DNA of 64,000 bases from Tigriopus japonicus (taxonomy: Eukaryota > Arthropoda > Copepoda > Harpacticoida > Harpacticidae): positions 2,386,517 to 2,450,516 of the forward strand of contig CM021320.1 in assembly GCA_010645155.1 (NCBI GenBank), written 5' to 3'. The notes beneath the pieces are model-generated. The model was given only the letters and a program-made list of their open reading frames with translations. It had not been told where the DNA came from and searched no databases. The position numbers and the translations under genes are program-made. Shown here in pieces: positions 38,201 through 50,792 of this stretch. The stretch's first letter is position 1; each line of letters opens with the position of its first letter.

Positions 38201-41200
38201 CTATTATATCATTCTTTGCTGTCACATCCCCGCCCACCCTGTATCGATTCTGAATGAATCTATGGTCTGGAGAGAATCAGTGGGCGTCACGTGTTTTCAT
38301 GAAACAATTCTTAAATTTGACCCACGTCAAGAGATAAATACTCGTAAAAAGAGCTCTGGCCCCAATCAGTAGGGTTAGTTTGGTTTTCCAAGAAATTGAG
38401 GTCAGCCATTCAACGATTGCTGCGTTTATTCATACAAAACCGAATGTTACCTTCCGAGAAGAAAGCCGTGTTCTGAATTCCCCAAAGCAGCGTTTATTCT
38501 AAATCCTTGCTTGACTTTTGAGAGAGAAAAATTCCATTATTTCATATCATACGTCGAAATTCGTCAAGTTTACAAAGACGCCTTGTCAGGTTTGCCTTAT
38601 TTCTATGTCTACCCCACCTTTACCATATTAGTAAAAAAAAGTACTCCGCCCAGTTTTCATCTTGGTGGATGTACAATTTAGTCTTCTTCGCTCTTCTGTC
38701 CCTTTCATGCATATCTTTCATTTTTAAGTGTATCAAATTGGTGAAATCCTTCTTAAGAGCTATCCTTTTGATCCCACTTCGATTGTAGTTTCTTTTTCTA
38801 TGAACTTATTGTGATGAGCTGCCGTTTCTCCTCGAATAGGCCAACTAATTTAATAAATGCCCGAAACCTTCTCTGCCTTTTGTTGTACGTTGACTTGCCG
38901 TTTAGTTGTGCCTCTCCTATCATTGGATCTCACTTAGCAGTGTCTGTCTTGTTCCCTAACTGCAAAATACGGTTAACGTGCGATGTTTCATCCTCAATCA
39001 TTCGTGACCCTTTTCTTCCCCGATGGTTTAGAATCTTGTCCTGGAGTGTGCGTAGCGGAGCGGCTCTCGGGCTTTTGCGAGGCCATTCTCAATATCAACG
39101 GACTTTGTAAGACTGACTTGAGGTGTTGTGTGGCCAAGCAGTATTTCGGCTCGGACCCACCTGAAGAGCTTGTTTATCCCAAAGATGGCCAACCCCCTCC
39201 GAAGCCCTCTCCAGACTCAAATGTAGTCAAAGAAACAACACCAAGAGCCGTCAATACCACGCCCAGACCGTCGGTCTCTCCGCCCAGAAGCTCCAATTCA
39301 TGCCGAGGCACTTGTGTTTCCGGATTCTTTACTCTGCTGTGTGACGAAATCGATCGAAGTATCAAATGCCCCGGTGATGGAAGATGTTGCATGACAAAGA
39401 AATTGGATCCCAATGATGGCCCACCCAGACGCAAACCGCCACCTTCGGTCAAGAACTGCCCTGGGGTGTGTATCCCACAAATGATGTCAGCGGTGTGCAC
39501 CATCATTCCCAACACAAATAGTTGCCAAAAGGGAACTGTCTGTTGCCAATCCAAAGACGAAGTGAACGGCGGAAATTCAAATAGCATTCAGAAACAAGGC
39601 TCCTCTAATCCCAGCCCGCCATCACGACCATCACGGCCACCTCCTCAAGGGCCTGACATGTCTCAGATCTTTGGAACTCTTCTGAATGCCGCCACTGGCA
39701 ATTCGGATGCCGGATCCACCGCTGCTGCTCTCCTCCCTGTATTGGGATCGATTTTAGGTGGAGGAGGTGGAGGAGGAGGTCGTCCTCCACCCCCTCAAAG
39801 ACAGCCCAGTGGTCCCGGCAGCTCTGGATCAGGAGGTGGTGGACCAGATGTGGCGTCATTGGCGTCTTCTCTGCTTCCTGTTCTGGGTCCAGCCTTGGGC
39901 TTGGGCTCATTGGGATCTATTTTTGGGGGTGGTGGTCCCCCTCCCCCACAACGAAGACCACCTTTGAGACAGCCTTTGCCTGCTCCCACAAGACGCCCTC
40001 CTCCACCTCCGCCCACGACCCCAGAGCCTAGAGACATTAGGCCTGATTGCCCTGGAACGTGCATCAAATCGTACCTTTCCTTCACCTGCTTTGGTAAGTG
40101 ATTTCACTTGTTCGCTTTGCAAATTGCCCGGCTCGAGTTTCTTCTCGCCAGCTGAGTGAACGAGTTGCATTGTAGGAAAACGAAAGTTCAACACCGACTT
40201 CAGTTGAATGACCTCTTGTCTTCTCTTGCTTCCAGGAAATGCTGCCTTAACCGATATCTTCCAATGTGAAGATGACAAGCAGTGCTGCTCAACGAAATCC
40301 GACATTAAGGATCGCGAGGAGGAGATGAAGAAAATCGAGCAAAGAAATGTTCTCTACTCAGTAGATCGAAATGATACGTATGTGAACTCGTTGGAAGGAA
40401 ACTACTTTCAAAACAACCACCATCACCAGCAGTTCGACCATGCCAGCCAACAACAGGAATTTCACCACAGCGATTACCACAATCAGCAACTCGCTTCACC
40501 CACGCAAACTGACCTAAAACCAGCCTTCGACAATCCTATTACGAACAAGTACGTTTGTGGAGTCCGCGGCACCTATAGGAGTGGGCGGGTAGTGGGTGGC
40601 CATGACTCGGCTCCTGGAGATTGGTGCTGGCAAGTGGCTCTCATCAATTCGTTGAACCAATACCTTTGTGGTGGCGCCCTCATCGGAACCCAATGGGTTC
40701 TCACGGCTGCCCATTGTGTCACCAAGTAAGTGGATAATATTACAAGAAACAGAACTTTCATTTTCCAGGACTAACAACAAGAACATAAAGCAAGAAACCG
40801 TGATAGTCCTAGGTGGTTTACCAGTTCATGCATCTACTTTCTTTTATAGTATTGTTCGAGCAGGCGATGCAATTTACGTCCGTGTCGGCGACCATGACCT
40901 GACTCAAAAGTTTGGAAGTCCAGGAGCTCAAACACTTCGCGTGGCCACCACTTACATTCATCACAATCACAATTCTCAGACTTTGGACAATGATATCGCC
41001 TTATTGAAATTGCACGGAGAAGCCACACTCAAAGAAGGCGTTTGTTTGGCCTGTTTGCCAGCTCGAGGAACGAGCCAATCGGCCGGAAAAAGATGTGTTG
41101 TAACCGGCTATGGATACATGGGAGAAAGTAGGTTGCATTTCGGTTTTCTGTGCATAAGACCCTTTGACCAGAGCGCAATTTATACTCTCACATCGTCGTT

Positions 41201-41688
41201 TCAGGTGGACCAATTCCACTTCGAGTTCGCGAAGCCGTGGTTCCAGTGGTGAACGACAACGAATGTGTTCGCAAAATCAACGCCGTCACGGAAAAGATCT
41301 TCATACTACCTGCAAGTAGTTTCTGTGCAGGTGGCGAAGAGGGTCACGATGCATGCCAGGTATACAGAGCGTGAATCCAATCTATTTTAATTTTCTCCTC
41401 TTTTCACCTTTTTACCTTCGCCTCTCTAAGACGGTTTAAGAAATTAAGGAGCCAACAAAGGAGCGGAGTTTACGCAACAATTTCAACCAAAATGACGGTC
41501 ACGCAACCTCTTAATTTCAGGGCGACGGTGGCGGTCCTTTAGTGTGCGAAGATCAGGGCTACTTTGAGCTGACGGGATTGGTCTCATGGGGCTTTGGATG
41601 TGGGAGGCAGGACGTACCTGGAGTGTATGTCAAGATTTCGTCGTTCATCGGGTGGATCAATCAAATTATAAGTGTGAACAATCTCTAA
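35235..41688 (+). CDS. mas: Masquerade-like secreted serine protease homologue
   Basis: Exons: 35235-35499, 37528-37895, 37947-38055, 39032-40093, 40236-40725, 40850-41127, 41205-41359, 41521-41688; 964 aa. The exon 2 donor could instead be at 37881 (also in frame). ATG 35235 opens a signal peptide ending near SWA. Five six-cysteine knots follow (C-x3-C ... CC) at residues 103-133, 250-280, 338-367, 390-419 and 587-619, separated by Thr-, Pro- and Gly-rich linkers. A trypsin-like domain begins at RVVGG near residue 655, with His761 (AAHC) and Asp813 (DNDIALL). The GDSGGP box reads GDGGGP, so Ser is Gly912 and the domain should not cleave peptides. Five knots plus a Ser-to-Gly protease domain is the architecture of Drosophila Masquerade, a secreted adhesion/guidance protein; related homologues act in crustacean immunity. 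Introns 1 (2 kb) and 3 (1 kb) show nothing else. Confidence 0.92.
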
Positions 41689-42276
41689 CCGAACAGCAAC
41701 CCACTTTCTTATTACCACTTACTTACCACTCCCAACCGCCAGCCAAGCACAAACAACAAGCACAACCACTGACTGTGATTCCAAACTGATTTTCAAAGGC
41801 AGCTTTCGAGACCGCGTTCAAGGGTTCTTTTTCAAGAAAAGGACTCGGCATTGTTCAAGAACAAAATTTCATGTTTCATTTAGGGAGGACCTGTCTTGCT
41901 TTCGAACAGCGAGTAGAAGCGTCCTTATTATTTGGGTATGTCCCGAAATTAGCGGGACGAGTTGACGCAAAGAACCAGCATATTATTATCATTATTATTT
42001 TATAATTATCATTTGAATATGAGTAGCGTAGTGTGGGTAGTGTATGTTTGCTAGGTTGCTGTTTGTACTGGAATGCGCGTGGTCAAATGATCATGGCTCT
42101 GGTGGCACACGAGGGCGTGTGATCGATAGCTGGTCGAGCGAATGAGCCTTGTCGCGAAAGGGGATGCGAATGACTTGTCGTTGCTTGATAGGAATAGTAT
42201 TTGAATTCTAAATACACTATTATAAACAAAAACATGTTTTTCATTCGTTCTTTCATTCGGCCTAATTCAAGCACCC

Positions 42277-42282
42277 AATAAA
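42277..42282 (+). terminator. Polyadenylation signal AATAAA for the masquerade-like gene
   Basis: First clear AATAAA on the plus strand after the stop at 41688, 589 bp downstream. An unrecognised variant could lie nearer. Confidence 0.4.
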
Positions 42283-42459
42283 ATACTAAAATTGTAATTG
42301 AGATAGATTGAGACCTTTGATAGATTTTGATAATTGACCTTAAATCTTGAAAAGTTGAAGTTTTTTGCACTTTGGAATGCCGCTTTCTAATCAGTTCTTG
42401 TGTACATATGGAGAACCAAATTGAGCTGCCAAAATATGCGAAATTTTAAAAGAACAAAC

Positions 42460-42465
42460 TTTATT
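42460..42465 (-). terminator. Polyadenylation signal AATAAA for the PAN-FN2 protease gene
   Basis: Minus-strand AATAAA 247 bp beyond the stop at 42712. Another AATAAA at 42700-42705 lies only 6 bp past the stop and is less likely. Confidence 0.4.
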
Positions 42466-42711
42466 CCTAGCAAGGATGCCTTTATCTTTAACGAAGTGTA
42501 GATGTCATCCAAAATGTACAGCTAATGTACATGTACAGAAAGAGGTCACGGAATTGGAAGTGCTCAACATTTTACCAACCTTGCTGTGTCTATTTGAAGA
42601 GTCTTTTGAAAAATCTTTGATCGTACTATCATATGATCGAACTTTAATCTTCATGGTTCCAAAGATGTAAAGGTCCAAATGGTCGTCAAATACTCATCAT
42701 TTATTATGACT

Positions 42712-45700
42712 TTAAACCATGTTTTGTTCAATCCAATCGAGGTACTTTGTCACTTTTGTATAAACACCAGGGAAATCTGAAACAAAGATAAAAATGAGAG
42801 GTTAATTGAAAAGAGTCCCCTGAGAAGAACGAAAGGAAAATACACTAACCTTTTTCCGCACATCGTGCTCCCCAAGAGACCACGCCGCAAATCTCCCATC
42901 GCCCATCTTGTTGGTTCAAACAATTCAGAGGCCCTCCAGAATCGCCCTGGAAAAAAGGAGGGAAGGCTTTCAGGCTTTCATAACACCCTTCACGAAAGAG
43001 GAAAAGATTCCTTCGACAGCTTTTACCTGACAAGCGTCCTTTCCATCGTCTCCGGCACACATCATATTTTCGGTGACCTCACGGTTGAGCTTGCCATAAT
43101 TGGCCGCACACTCCGCGTTTGGCCACACTCGAATTGTGATCTCTTGAAGAGTTGTGGCGGTAGGTCCACCGAAGTAAATGGTGCCCCAACCTAACAAAGT
43201 AAAAAGGTCCAGATATGAGGTGGTAATGTAATAGAATGTACAAATGGTGCTTGGAAGTAGGACTCACCAACAACATTGGCCCTTGTGTTGGTATAGTCTT
43301 TTTTCGGTGTGGGCATACAGATAGGATACACGGATCGATTGATAGTGATTGGCTTTTCCAGTTTCAATACGGCAATATCGTTTTCAAAGGTTCGGGAGTT
43401 ATAGTCCGCATGACTGTTGATGGATTCGACCTTGAAGTCACTGTTCAGAGTCTCACCCTCTTGTTTGAAATCGTATTCACCAACTCGAATTGTGATCTGA
43501 TCTTTGGTGAAACTGAAACAGAAAATGCTCTTTACAAAGTGGAAGTTTCTCTTTTGGCCAATGCCTAATTGGTTGGAATATAATTGAAAAAGCTTGGAAC
43601 GAATTCGAAAGCGTCCAGAGCTCGGTGTTCTTTTGTTTGAGTTGACCTATTTGATTTGGTTGAGACTCGTTATTCTTCCTCCAAATTGAGCAAACTTTGC
43701 CTTCCCTCTTCAATGCCTGAAGGAATAACAAGGAATCCCTTAGCAAGATTCTTAAAAAGCTCATTCTCACAGATGTAAAAGACGAAAGAGTGAGTTCCAT
43801 GTTCCATGTACTTTGAATCGGTGTTTGGTGGCGTAAGTTTCATGGCGAGAACAATGACGCACACCACCATTCATCTTATCAATTCTATGACATCACACGA
43901 GGCTATGAACTGTTTTATTTGGTTACCATCCCTGATCAACCCTTCATTCAAGGGTTGCTGTGGTAAGCCAAGATCTAAGACATCAACGGTACATCATTTG
44001 GTTTTATATCCAATCTCTCATCTATCCCTTGCAATGGTAGTTTGAATTTGAAATGTACTCACGGAACAACGCAATGAGCAGCCGTCAATACATGAATCTC
44101 TGAAATCAAGGTTGCTCCACAGAATTGGCCGGTAGAATCGGCTTGAGTTGTGGGGCGAATCATGGCCACTAGCCAAGGCCATTCGTCCTTGTCTGCATTT
44201 CGACCGCCGACAATCTTCGTCTGAAATCGCTTTGCGTTCTGACCACAAGCTAAATCATGAAAACAACACCGAGGGTTCGAAGTTGGTTAGATTTGGGATC
44301 CCTTTTCCTTAGCAATGAACGGCCTTACCTCGGTCCAAAACTGGAGGGGCTGTTGTTGTGGTCGTCGTCGTTGTGGTTGTCGTGGGCTCTATGTTCCCAG
44401 CGGGTGTTCCATCTATAATAGATTTTTTGTTGATAAAAACATACAGAAAAACGTATGAGATATCTCAACAACGTTGTACTAACCAAAGTCCATCTTGCAG
44501 GAAGACGGACAATTTCCCCATCTCCCTTGTCCACCAATGTGAACCTGATTTCCATCCACCATTGTTGAGCACCAAGGATTGCCATTGGCATCATCTTTAA
44601 CAATGCAGCCGTCGTGTTTAAATCCATTGTAGATGAAAGGGAACACACAGAAAGAGCCTTGCCCGGGGCCACCATTGGTTTGACAAACTGATGGAACGAA
44701 AGAAAGAGAAAAAACAGAATTTCATTCACATTTGATTGATCCATGTTTAGTGTTTGGAATAGTACCTGCGTTATTGCCGCTATTTCCACCATTGCCATCG
44801 TCGTCATCATCATCGTCATCATCGTCGTCGTTACCACCACCGCCGTTTCGACCACAATTTCTTTGACCCGAGATTCGATTGTCATTAGGGGTTGAACCCA
44901 CATTTGTACTTTTCAAGAAGCAAGAACGACGAAGTCGCCGATTGGGATCACGCCCTCTGACCCAAACGAAATATTCACAGGCGGGTGTGTTCTGGCAGTT
45001 CTCTCGGCAATCTTTCCAATTTCGAACCTGGAATACAAAGGCATACAGAAATTTACAACTCAGGTTTGTTGCAGTGAATGAATGTTTTGTGGCTTTACCT
45101 TGTTGCGCCGGCCATTTTGCGGGATAGGTAGATCTTCTCCCTGGTATTCGACATTTCTGTCAACACATCCTACGATAATCCAGTGAACAAAAAAGGAATA
45201 GAAAGAAGGATTATTTACTTTAAGCTTCCACACGATTTAAACTTTTAGATAGATAGCATGCTTTGAAAGAACAACACAAGATAGATGGATGGCTTACTAA
45301 TCGCCCTCACTTCATTTGTGTTAAATCGTACTATAGTACGATTTTTGGCAGACAGGTAGTAGATAAGGCAGAGAGCATCCATCCTAAAGATGGCCAACTT
45401 CAAAACCTGTTCATCAAACAAAAGACCAAGGAAAGGAACTCTTTGACGACGTATCTGGGGTCCAGGCTGTTCAGCGAATATTATCGTTGCTCTAGATAGC
45501 TAGTTCTACGAGTACCAAGGTGAGTGAGTGAGTCATTAAACCATGAAGATTGGTAGCAAGGACTTCCCCAAGGTGCTGCTGCTATCTTCCTAAGTCTTAG
45601 TACATTATGATCTTGATTGACCAACCGAAGGGTAATTCCCAAATCTTGAGAATGAATGCAAACGTTCAATTGTCTCTCAACGATTAAAGGACCTTCGAAG

Positions 45701-46454
45701 GGAGGGTATACAGTACATGATTGAAATTAAAGATACCCCAATAAGAGGTGTTAAAAAAGGATGATTAGAGCTTTGATTTTGATGTCAGTGGAGATGCAAT
45801 TACGTTTGTTGTTCTGTCGTGGCTCATCTGTGGGAGCTGCTGTCGGCTGAGTAAAAACCGGACTTGGTGTTGTTGTGGTGGTCGTTGTGGGGTTGTTATT
45901 ATTATTGTTGTTGGCGCCGGGCTTCACTTGGACTTGAATGCCGGATTGTTCGACCAATCCACCCAGGGCATTCAGAAAGCCTCCCAAGGGGTTGTTGGGC
46001 CTGTTTCCATTATTCTGGTTATTAAAGTTGTTATTGGGCCTTTTGCCGAATTGTCCGAGGCCCCCGAGGATTCCTCCCAAATCAATGCGCACTGGTGAAA
46101 AAAACAAAAACATGCAACTCGAAACATGACTGAATGAAGGGCTGGACAATTACGAATGTTGGGGTCTCCATCAACTTTGGGTTGAATCAAGATAGGCAAT
46201 TGACCATTAAGCATTCACTTTCTAGATTCAGACGGGGGACATAGGAACAAACCAGGAACTGGATTGTTTCTCTTAATGACATTGCCCTGGGGAAATTGAT
46301 GAGAATCGCGAAAAAAGAAAGGAGCATTGGTGTTGGATAAAAACTCCGGAACTCGTAATTGATCATCACCTTGTCCGTTTTGCGCCGAACGAAAGAGTTG
46401 TGGATGACATGAGTGCAGTACACACACTGCCACGACGAGGTATTTGAGCACCAT
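42712..46454 (-). CDS. Secreted trypsin-like protease with PAN/apple and fibronectin-II domains
   Basis: Eleven exons on the minus strand, in order: 46253-46454, 45804-46091, 45099-45169, 45027-44766, 44687-44484, 44412-44329, 44249-44063, 43512-43268, 43190-43027, 42946-42850, 42776-42712; 622 aa, all phases consistent. The exon 1 to 2 join is the least certain. The ATG at 46454 begins a signal peptide (MVLKYLVVAVCVLHSCHP). Then come an Asn/Gly/Thr-rich linker, a PAN/apple-like cysteine domain (about 165-253), an Asp run, a fibronectin type II domain (about 276-338, CVFPFIYNGF ... WGNC), a Thr linker, and a complete protease domain: KIVGG activation site at 382-386, His429, Asp478, Ser572 in GDSGGP, and Asp566 in the S1 pocket, predicting cleavage after Arg/Lys. 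Probably an extracellular zymogen activated by a trypsin-like enzyme. I do not know a named orthologue. Confidence 0.88.
45323..45344. repeat. 22 bp perfect palindrome
   Basis: AAATCGTACTATAGTACGATTT reads identically on both strands (full 22 bp span given here as its half-site AAATCGTACTA). It lies within the intron between exons 2 and 3 of the PAN-FN2 protease gene. Could be a binding site, a hairpin or chance. Confidence 0.6.
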
Positions 46455-49400
46455 CTTCTTGTGAAACACTCTAAACTGGACTCATAATAAAGAAAAAAGA
46501 AACGATTGACTTTCGATAGCCACTGAGAGCTCGTTCGTTGGTTCACTTGATTGACTGACTGACTGAGTGAGAGACTGCTGCAAAAAGAGAACTGGAATTG
46601 ACTGGACTGCGTGTTTGCGATCATCGTGGCAACGTATCTGAGTATGAACGTACCAAGTGGGTATGTACCGCACGGATCACCACCTCTAAATACAGAAGTG
46701 GATGGTTGTATAAAGGTGAAGAATGGTGGCCGAAGTCGGCAAGTTTGGGTTTAGTGGCATGCAATCAAGTCTTAGAAGGCACTTCTCGGAGAAGCGGTGG
46801 CTTCAGTGGCTTAAGACGATATCAGGGCATTATGGTTTGCTTGCCAGATACATGTAGTAGATAGTAAATTGATAAGTGGACGGATGGATGGATGAGATGA
46901 GAGCCAAAGAACGGCGGACGCCAAGAGAGAGAGAGAGGGAGACCGAGTCGCATTCAAATCAGACGGAGAGGCGAATGGACGGATGGAACCTGGGCCAAAC
47001 CAGTCTTCTAAATATGTACCTATGGTGGTAGAGATGGCCCTGAATCATCGTAGATGAGGATGAACCAACCTTATCTTCCCATCTCTTTTTATCTCGTCTG
47101 CCTATTTGGCTCCATCTTTAAAACTCTCTCCATGTTTTTGAAGTTGTAACGTTCGTACTGACCTATGCAGGCTATGGGTATTAACCATTCAGACTCTTGT
47201 CTGAGAGAAACTGCCAAGTTAGATATGAATTATGGTGACCTTTGGTAAGAAAGAACGGGCTGAAAATCTAAGAAAATCTCCTGCTAGGGTTCGGCGGTTT
47301 CCTCCAAAACAAGATTGAAAGGCAATGAAGAACGAACGTTTTGTGAAAGTGTTTTCAAACTTTCATTCAACGTCACAATACCTCAAATTTCTTGCAACAA
47401 TTATATAAGGCTATAAGGTTTTTGATGACATATCAATTTTGTCAGGCAAAAAGAATAAACCGAAACTACAACGTTCATTTGAATGTGTTCAGTTGTAAGG
47501 ACTTCGTTATGGTTCACTATCGGGTGTTCCCAAAGAACAAAACACCTAACTTAATCATATACACGCTTAAAACAGAAAGAAATCTGAAAAGACCTGGCGC
47601 TGTGGATATATTTTGATCCTAAGTAATGTTCATCCGCAAAACATGAAATATTCATAAAATTTCCAACTTTTTGAAATGAGTTACAAATAGTAAAAACATG
47701 CAGTTTTTTTGTCAAGCAAATTTGATTGTGTGTTTAGTTTCCTGTCCGTTATGGTTTGTAAACTCCTCAAAAACCATGGTTGTTGGAGCGTTTTCATGTT
47801 CAGTTTTTACCCAAATCTCGACTTCACCAATTCTAATGTAACCTTGAGCTTGTATTTGTACAGTATTTTCTTAGTCTTTTCAATAGAAAGACTACGCAAA
47901 TTATGGATTTGGTTTTCTTGCCTGTGTCTTCTCCAACAAAGTGAAGGCACTTGGTTCCAGAGAGACCAACCAATTTCATGCAGTGTGTACTCTTTTAATT
48001 ATGTTGGCTCTAGTTGCGATTGCAACTAATACTCAATGGGAACCGCTTTGAAATTGTTAAACATGGATCCTCATTAACCGTCATGGTTTGACTGATAATT
48101 TGTTCTAACCTATAGCCTATCTAATGGTCTCACTGCAAGGCCTGCACTTAGAGAAATATGAGACCAGGAACGTGATAGTGTACATACTGTTGGCAATCAA
48201 CTCGGAAAGCGGGACAAGAAATAGCTACGTCTGCATGGCCAACAATAATTCATTGTTGCATTTGATGACGTCTTTTGGGGGGCAGAGAAACCGATCACCC
48301 CACGAGTGTAACCTACAAATGGCTGACAATGCATGGATCGAAGGAGTCTCGGTGGTTTTTGGTTCATGGCCACTTTGGGCCGGCCTCAATTTCTTCCATC
48401 CTCGGGTCCTCCATCCACTAAATGGATGGATGGCTCTTGTGCTTGGTGGTGTTCAAATTCTTTCGAGGACCAAAGGGCCCGGCTCGAGGCCATTCTCGGT
48501 TGGCGTTTTTCTTCGAGATTGGAATCGGGACCACTACGTCTTCGGTCTTCATAAAGGCTCGAGTTCAAGCATCTATGGACATTTGTCAAAGACAATTCAT
48601 ATCGTGAACGTTCATTGAAGGTAAGGAACACACTATTTGGGGAGTGCTTGTTATAATGAATTTTAGAACACTGACAAAAAGCTCGAAGTTTGACCGGACC
48701 AAGAATTTACTTGTGGTTCTTCGCTTTCTTCGCATAAATGAATTCGCCTTTCATAGAATAGTCTTAAGAAAAATCATCCGTCTACACTTCAATTTTGTTT
48801 GAAAAACCTGATTTCATTGAATATTTTAAATCACAGACAGTAATATATAAAAATAAAGGTATTAAGATGCAAACAAACCACTATTGTAAGGAGCCATATT
48901 TTTGACGAATACTTCCTTAAGTTATTCTTTTTGATACTTTAATTAATGTAAGGACTCAAAAAGCAATGATGACAATATCAAAATCAATCAAAAAGAATTT
49001 AACCTTGCTTTGATTCATCAATTATGGTTCATAAATTGATCTGATGTATTAAACGGCGTGTCAAAAGCATCCAGATTCCACGAAAAATAGAAGCAAACAA
49101 TCAAAATATTAGACCCAAAAGTCAGGTTTATGTGTAATGTTTGACAATTCCAGAATCAATATTTTTGTGTGCATCTATCACCTTCAACGAATTGTATAGG
49201 TAAAATTGAAACAAATCAGAAAACGCTGATGAAACCATACTTTCACAATAAATCAACTCATTTTTTCGATGCTAATTGAGCATTAACATTGTTTTTATTT
49301 TTTAACAGTGGCCGTTTTGCCTCCGTCTCAATTACCTTTCACTGCTTTTATTTACTAAGCAAGTTGTTTGGAGCTGTAAACTACATTTATGGCCCATTTT

Positions 49401-50237
49401 GGGGTTTCGATACGGTCAAACACGAAATATATAAGCGGTGTGTTTTAATACCCTTGGTCTCTACATCGTTCACTTTTTATCGTTCTTTCCACCATTATCT
49501 GGCCGTAAAAGTCTTTTGGCAAGTGAAAATGGCGTCCCCTATCAGGTCCTTCATCAAACTTTTGAGGCACTTGTGGACATACCGATTTCCGCTGCTTTAT
49601 TCAACTTTTAGGTTTGTTTCTGATTTGTCAATGGTTTTTTTGTATCATATGTTTGTGTCTTGATTTCTCAGAATATTGGCAATAACCGAGAGCTTGCATT
49701 CAGTGGCTCTTCAGCGGAAACTGACTCCAGCGAATCCAGTTTCGCCGGCAAACACATTACAAGTGGTTTGGCAAGGGAGTTCTTCATGAAGCAAAAAGGT
49801 TCAATATGTCATGTATTCTGAGAAGTGGGCTAACGGTTAGAGAACGTCACTTTGTAATTCCCGTCTTTGTTACTGTCCGAGATTGGGTGGAGTCCCCTTT
49901 GTTCTAGAAGCGCATCTGGAGAACTTTGGAGTTATCATATCTCGTGTCAATTGGTCTCAGCTTTGATGAAATAGGGCATTTGAATTAAAATCAAATTCAT
50001 TTCCGTAATTTTTAGATGTCAAATGTGAATGTTTGTAATTACTCAATCATCATCTAAATCTACTTCGAATGAAGGAGACATTCTACACACATGTCCATGT
50101 AAGGAGCACTTGCTACGTCCAAGTCTCATTCATCTTTCAAAATAGCCCTTGCAAGAGGTTGAGTCAGCACAATCCGATTTTTCAAAACGATTTCTGATTC
50201 AGGGTGAGTCCCAACCACTTGATAACTGTCGACACAT

Positions 50238-50486
50238 CTAAAACTTCCACCTATTATGTACGGGAGAGTGAGCTTTAATTAGAGATGACNNNNNNNNNNN
50301 NNNNNNNNNNNNNNNNNNNNNNNNNNNNNNNNNNNNNNNNNNNNNNNNNNNNNNNNNNNNNNNNNNNNNNNNNNNNNNNNCTGTTAGAGGATCAGCTCCA
50401 ACATATTCCCTACGAAGACTAATGGGTAACAAATTGAACAATGAAGGAGCCCGATAAAGAAGAAACTTTGTAGTTATTTTTGCCAA
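50238..50486 (-). mobile_element. Degenerate LINE fragment interrupted by gap
   Basis: The minus-strand frame reads KFLLYRAPSLFNLLPISLRR then EYVGADPLT before running into the Ns. The pattern Y-R-A-P-S-L-[FY]-N-x-L-P is typical of the C-terminal tail of some LINE reverse transcriptases. Too short and gapped for a firm call. Confidence 0.4.
50290..50380. other. Assembly gap (91 N)
   Basis: Run of N, seen directly. It falls inside the repeat-derived fragment, consistent with a repeat-caused gap. Confidence 1.
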
Positions 50487-50792
50487 TTTACATTAAGGTT
50501 AAACTTACATTGTATTGCTGCATTGAGGAAGGGTATCTTGAGGGTGGTGTCGCAAGTGCAAAACTTGACCAAGAATTTGCTAAGATTTTAAGACTTCGTT
50601 TTTGGACTTTTCGTTGAAGGGACTGTGGCCGCCCTCATTCCCAGACTTGAACTTCGAGAACTTCGGAAGATTGTCCATTCTGGAGAGAAGAGCATGTCAA
50701 AATCGTAGCCATCCGTGGGCATACTCAAGAGTATATTAACCGCGGCATAGGCCCATTATCATCCCAGACAAGGTTTCTGCCTACGTAGATTT

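Larger units (their letters stand above)
41689..42711. other. Spacer between convergent protease genes
   Basis: No gene. Holds the likely 3' UTRs of both neighbours, ATT-rich microsatellite-like sequence near 41985-42010, and one AATAAA on each strand. Confidence 0.6.

Noticed and set aside
46146..46214. Possible extra protease exon (reading QLPILIQPKVDGDPNI) before a GTAATT donor
   Set aside because: A stop lies just upstream in its frame with no good acceptor between, while exon 1 joins directly to 46091 in phase.
46187..46624. Longer minus-strand frame overlapping the start of the PAN-FN2 protease
   Set aside because: It is a shifted reading over the true first exon, which has a signal peptide and joins in phase to the next exon.
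48124..48618. 164-codon open frame on the plus strand
   Set aside because: No recognisable domain, no gene context, and another overlapping frame is open over the same bases.
49820..49905. tRNA-like GGGCTAACGGTTAGAGAACG, possible tRNA or tRNA-derived SINE
   Set aside because: It resembles an A box but no B box or cloverleaf pairing follows.
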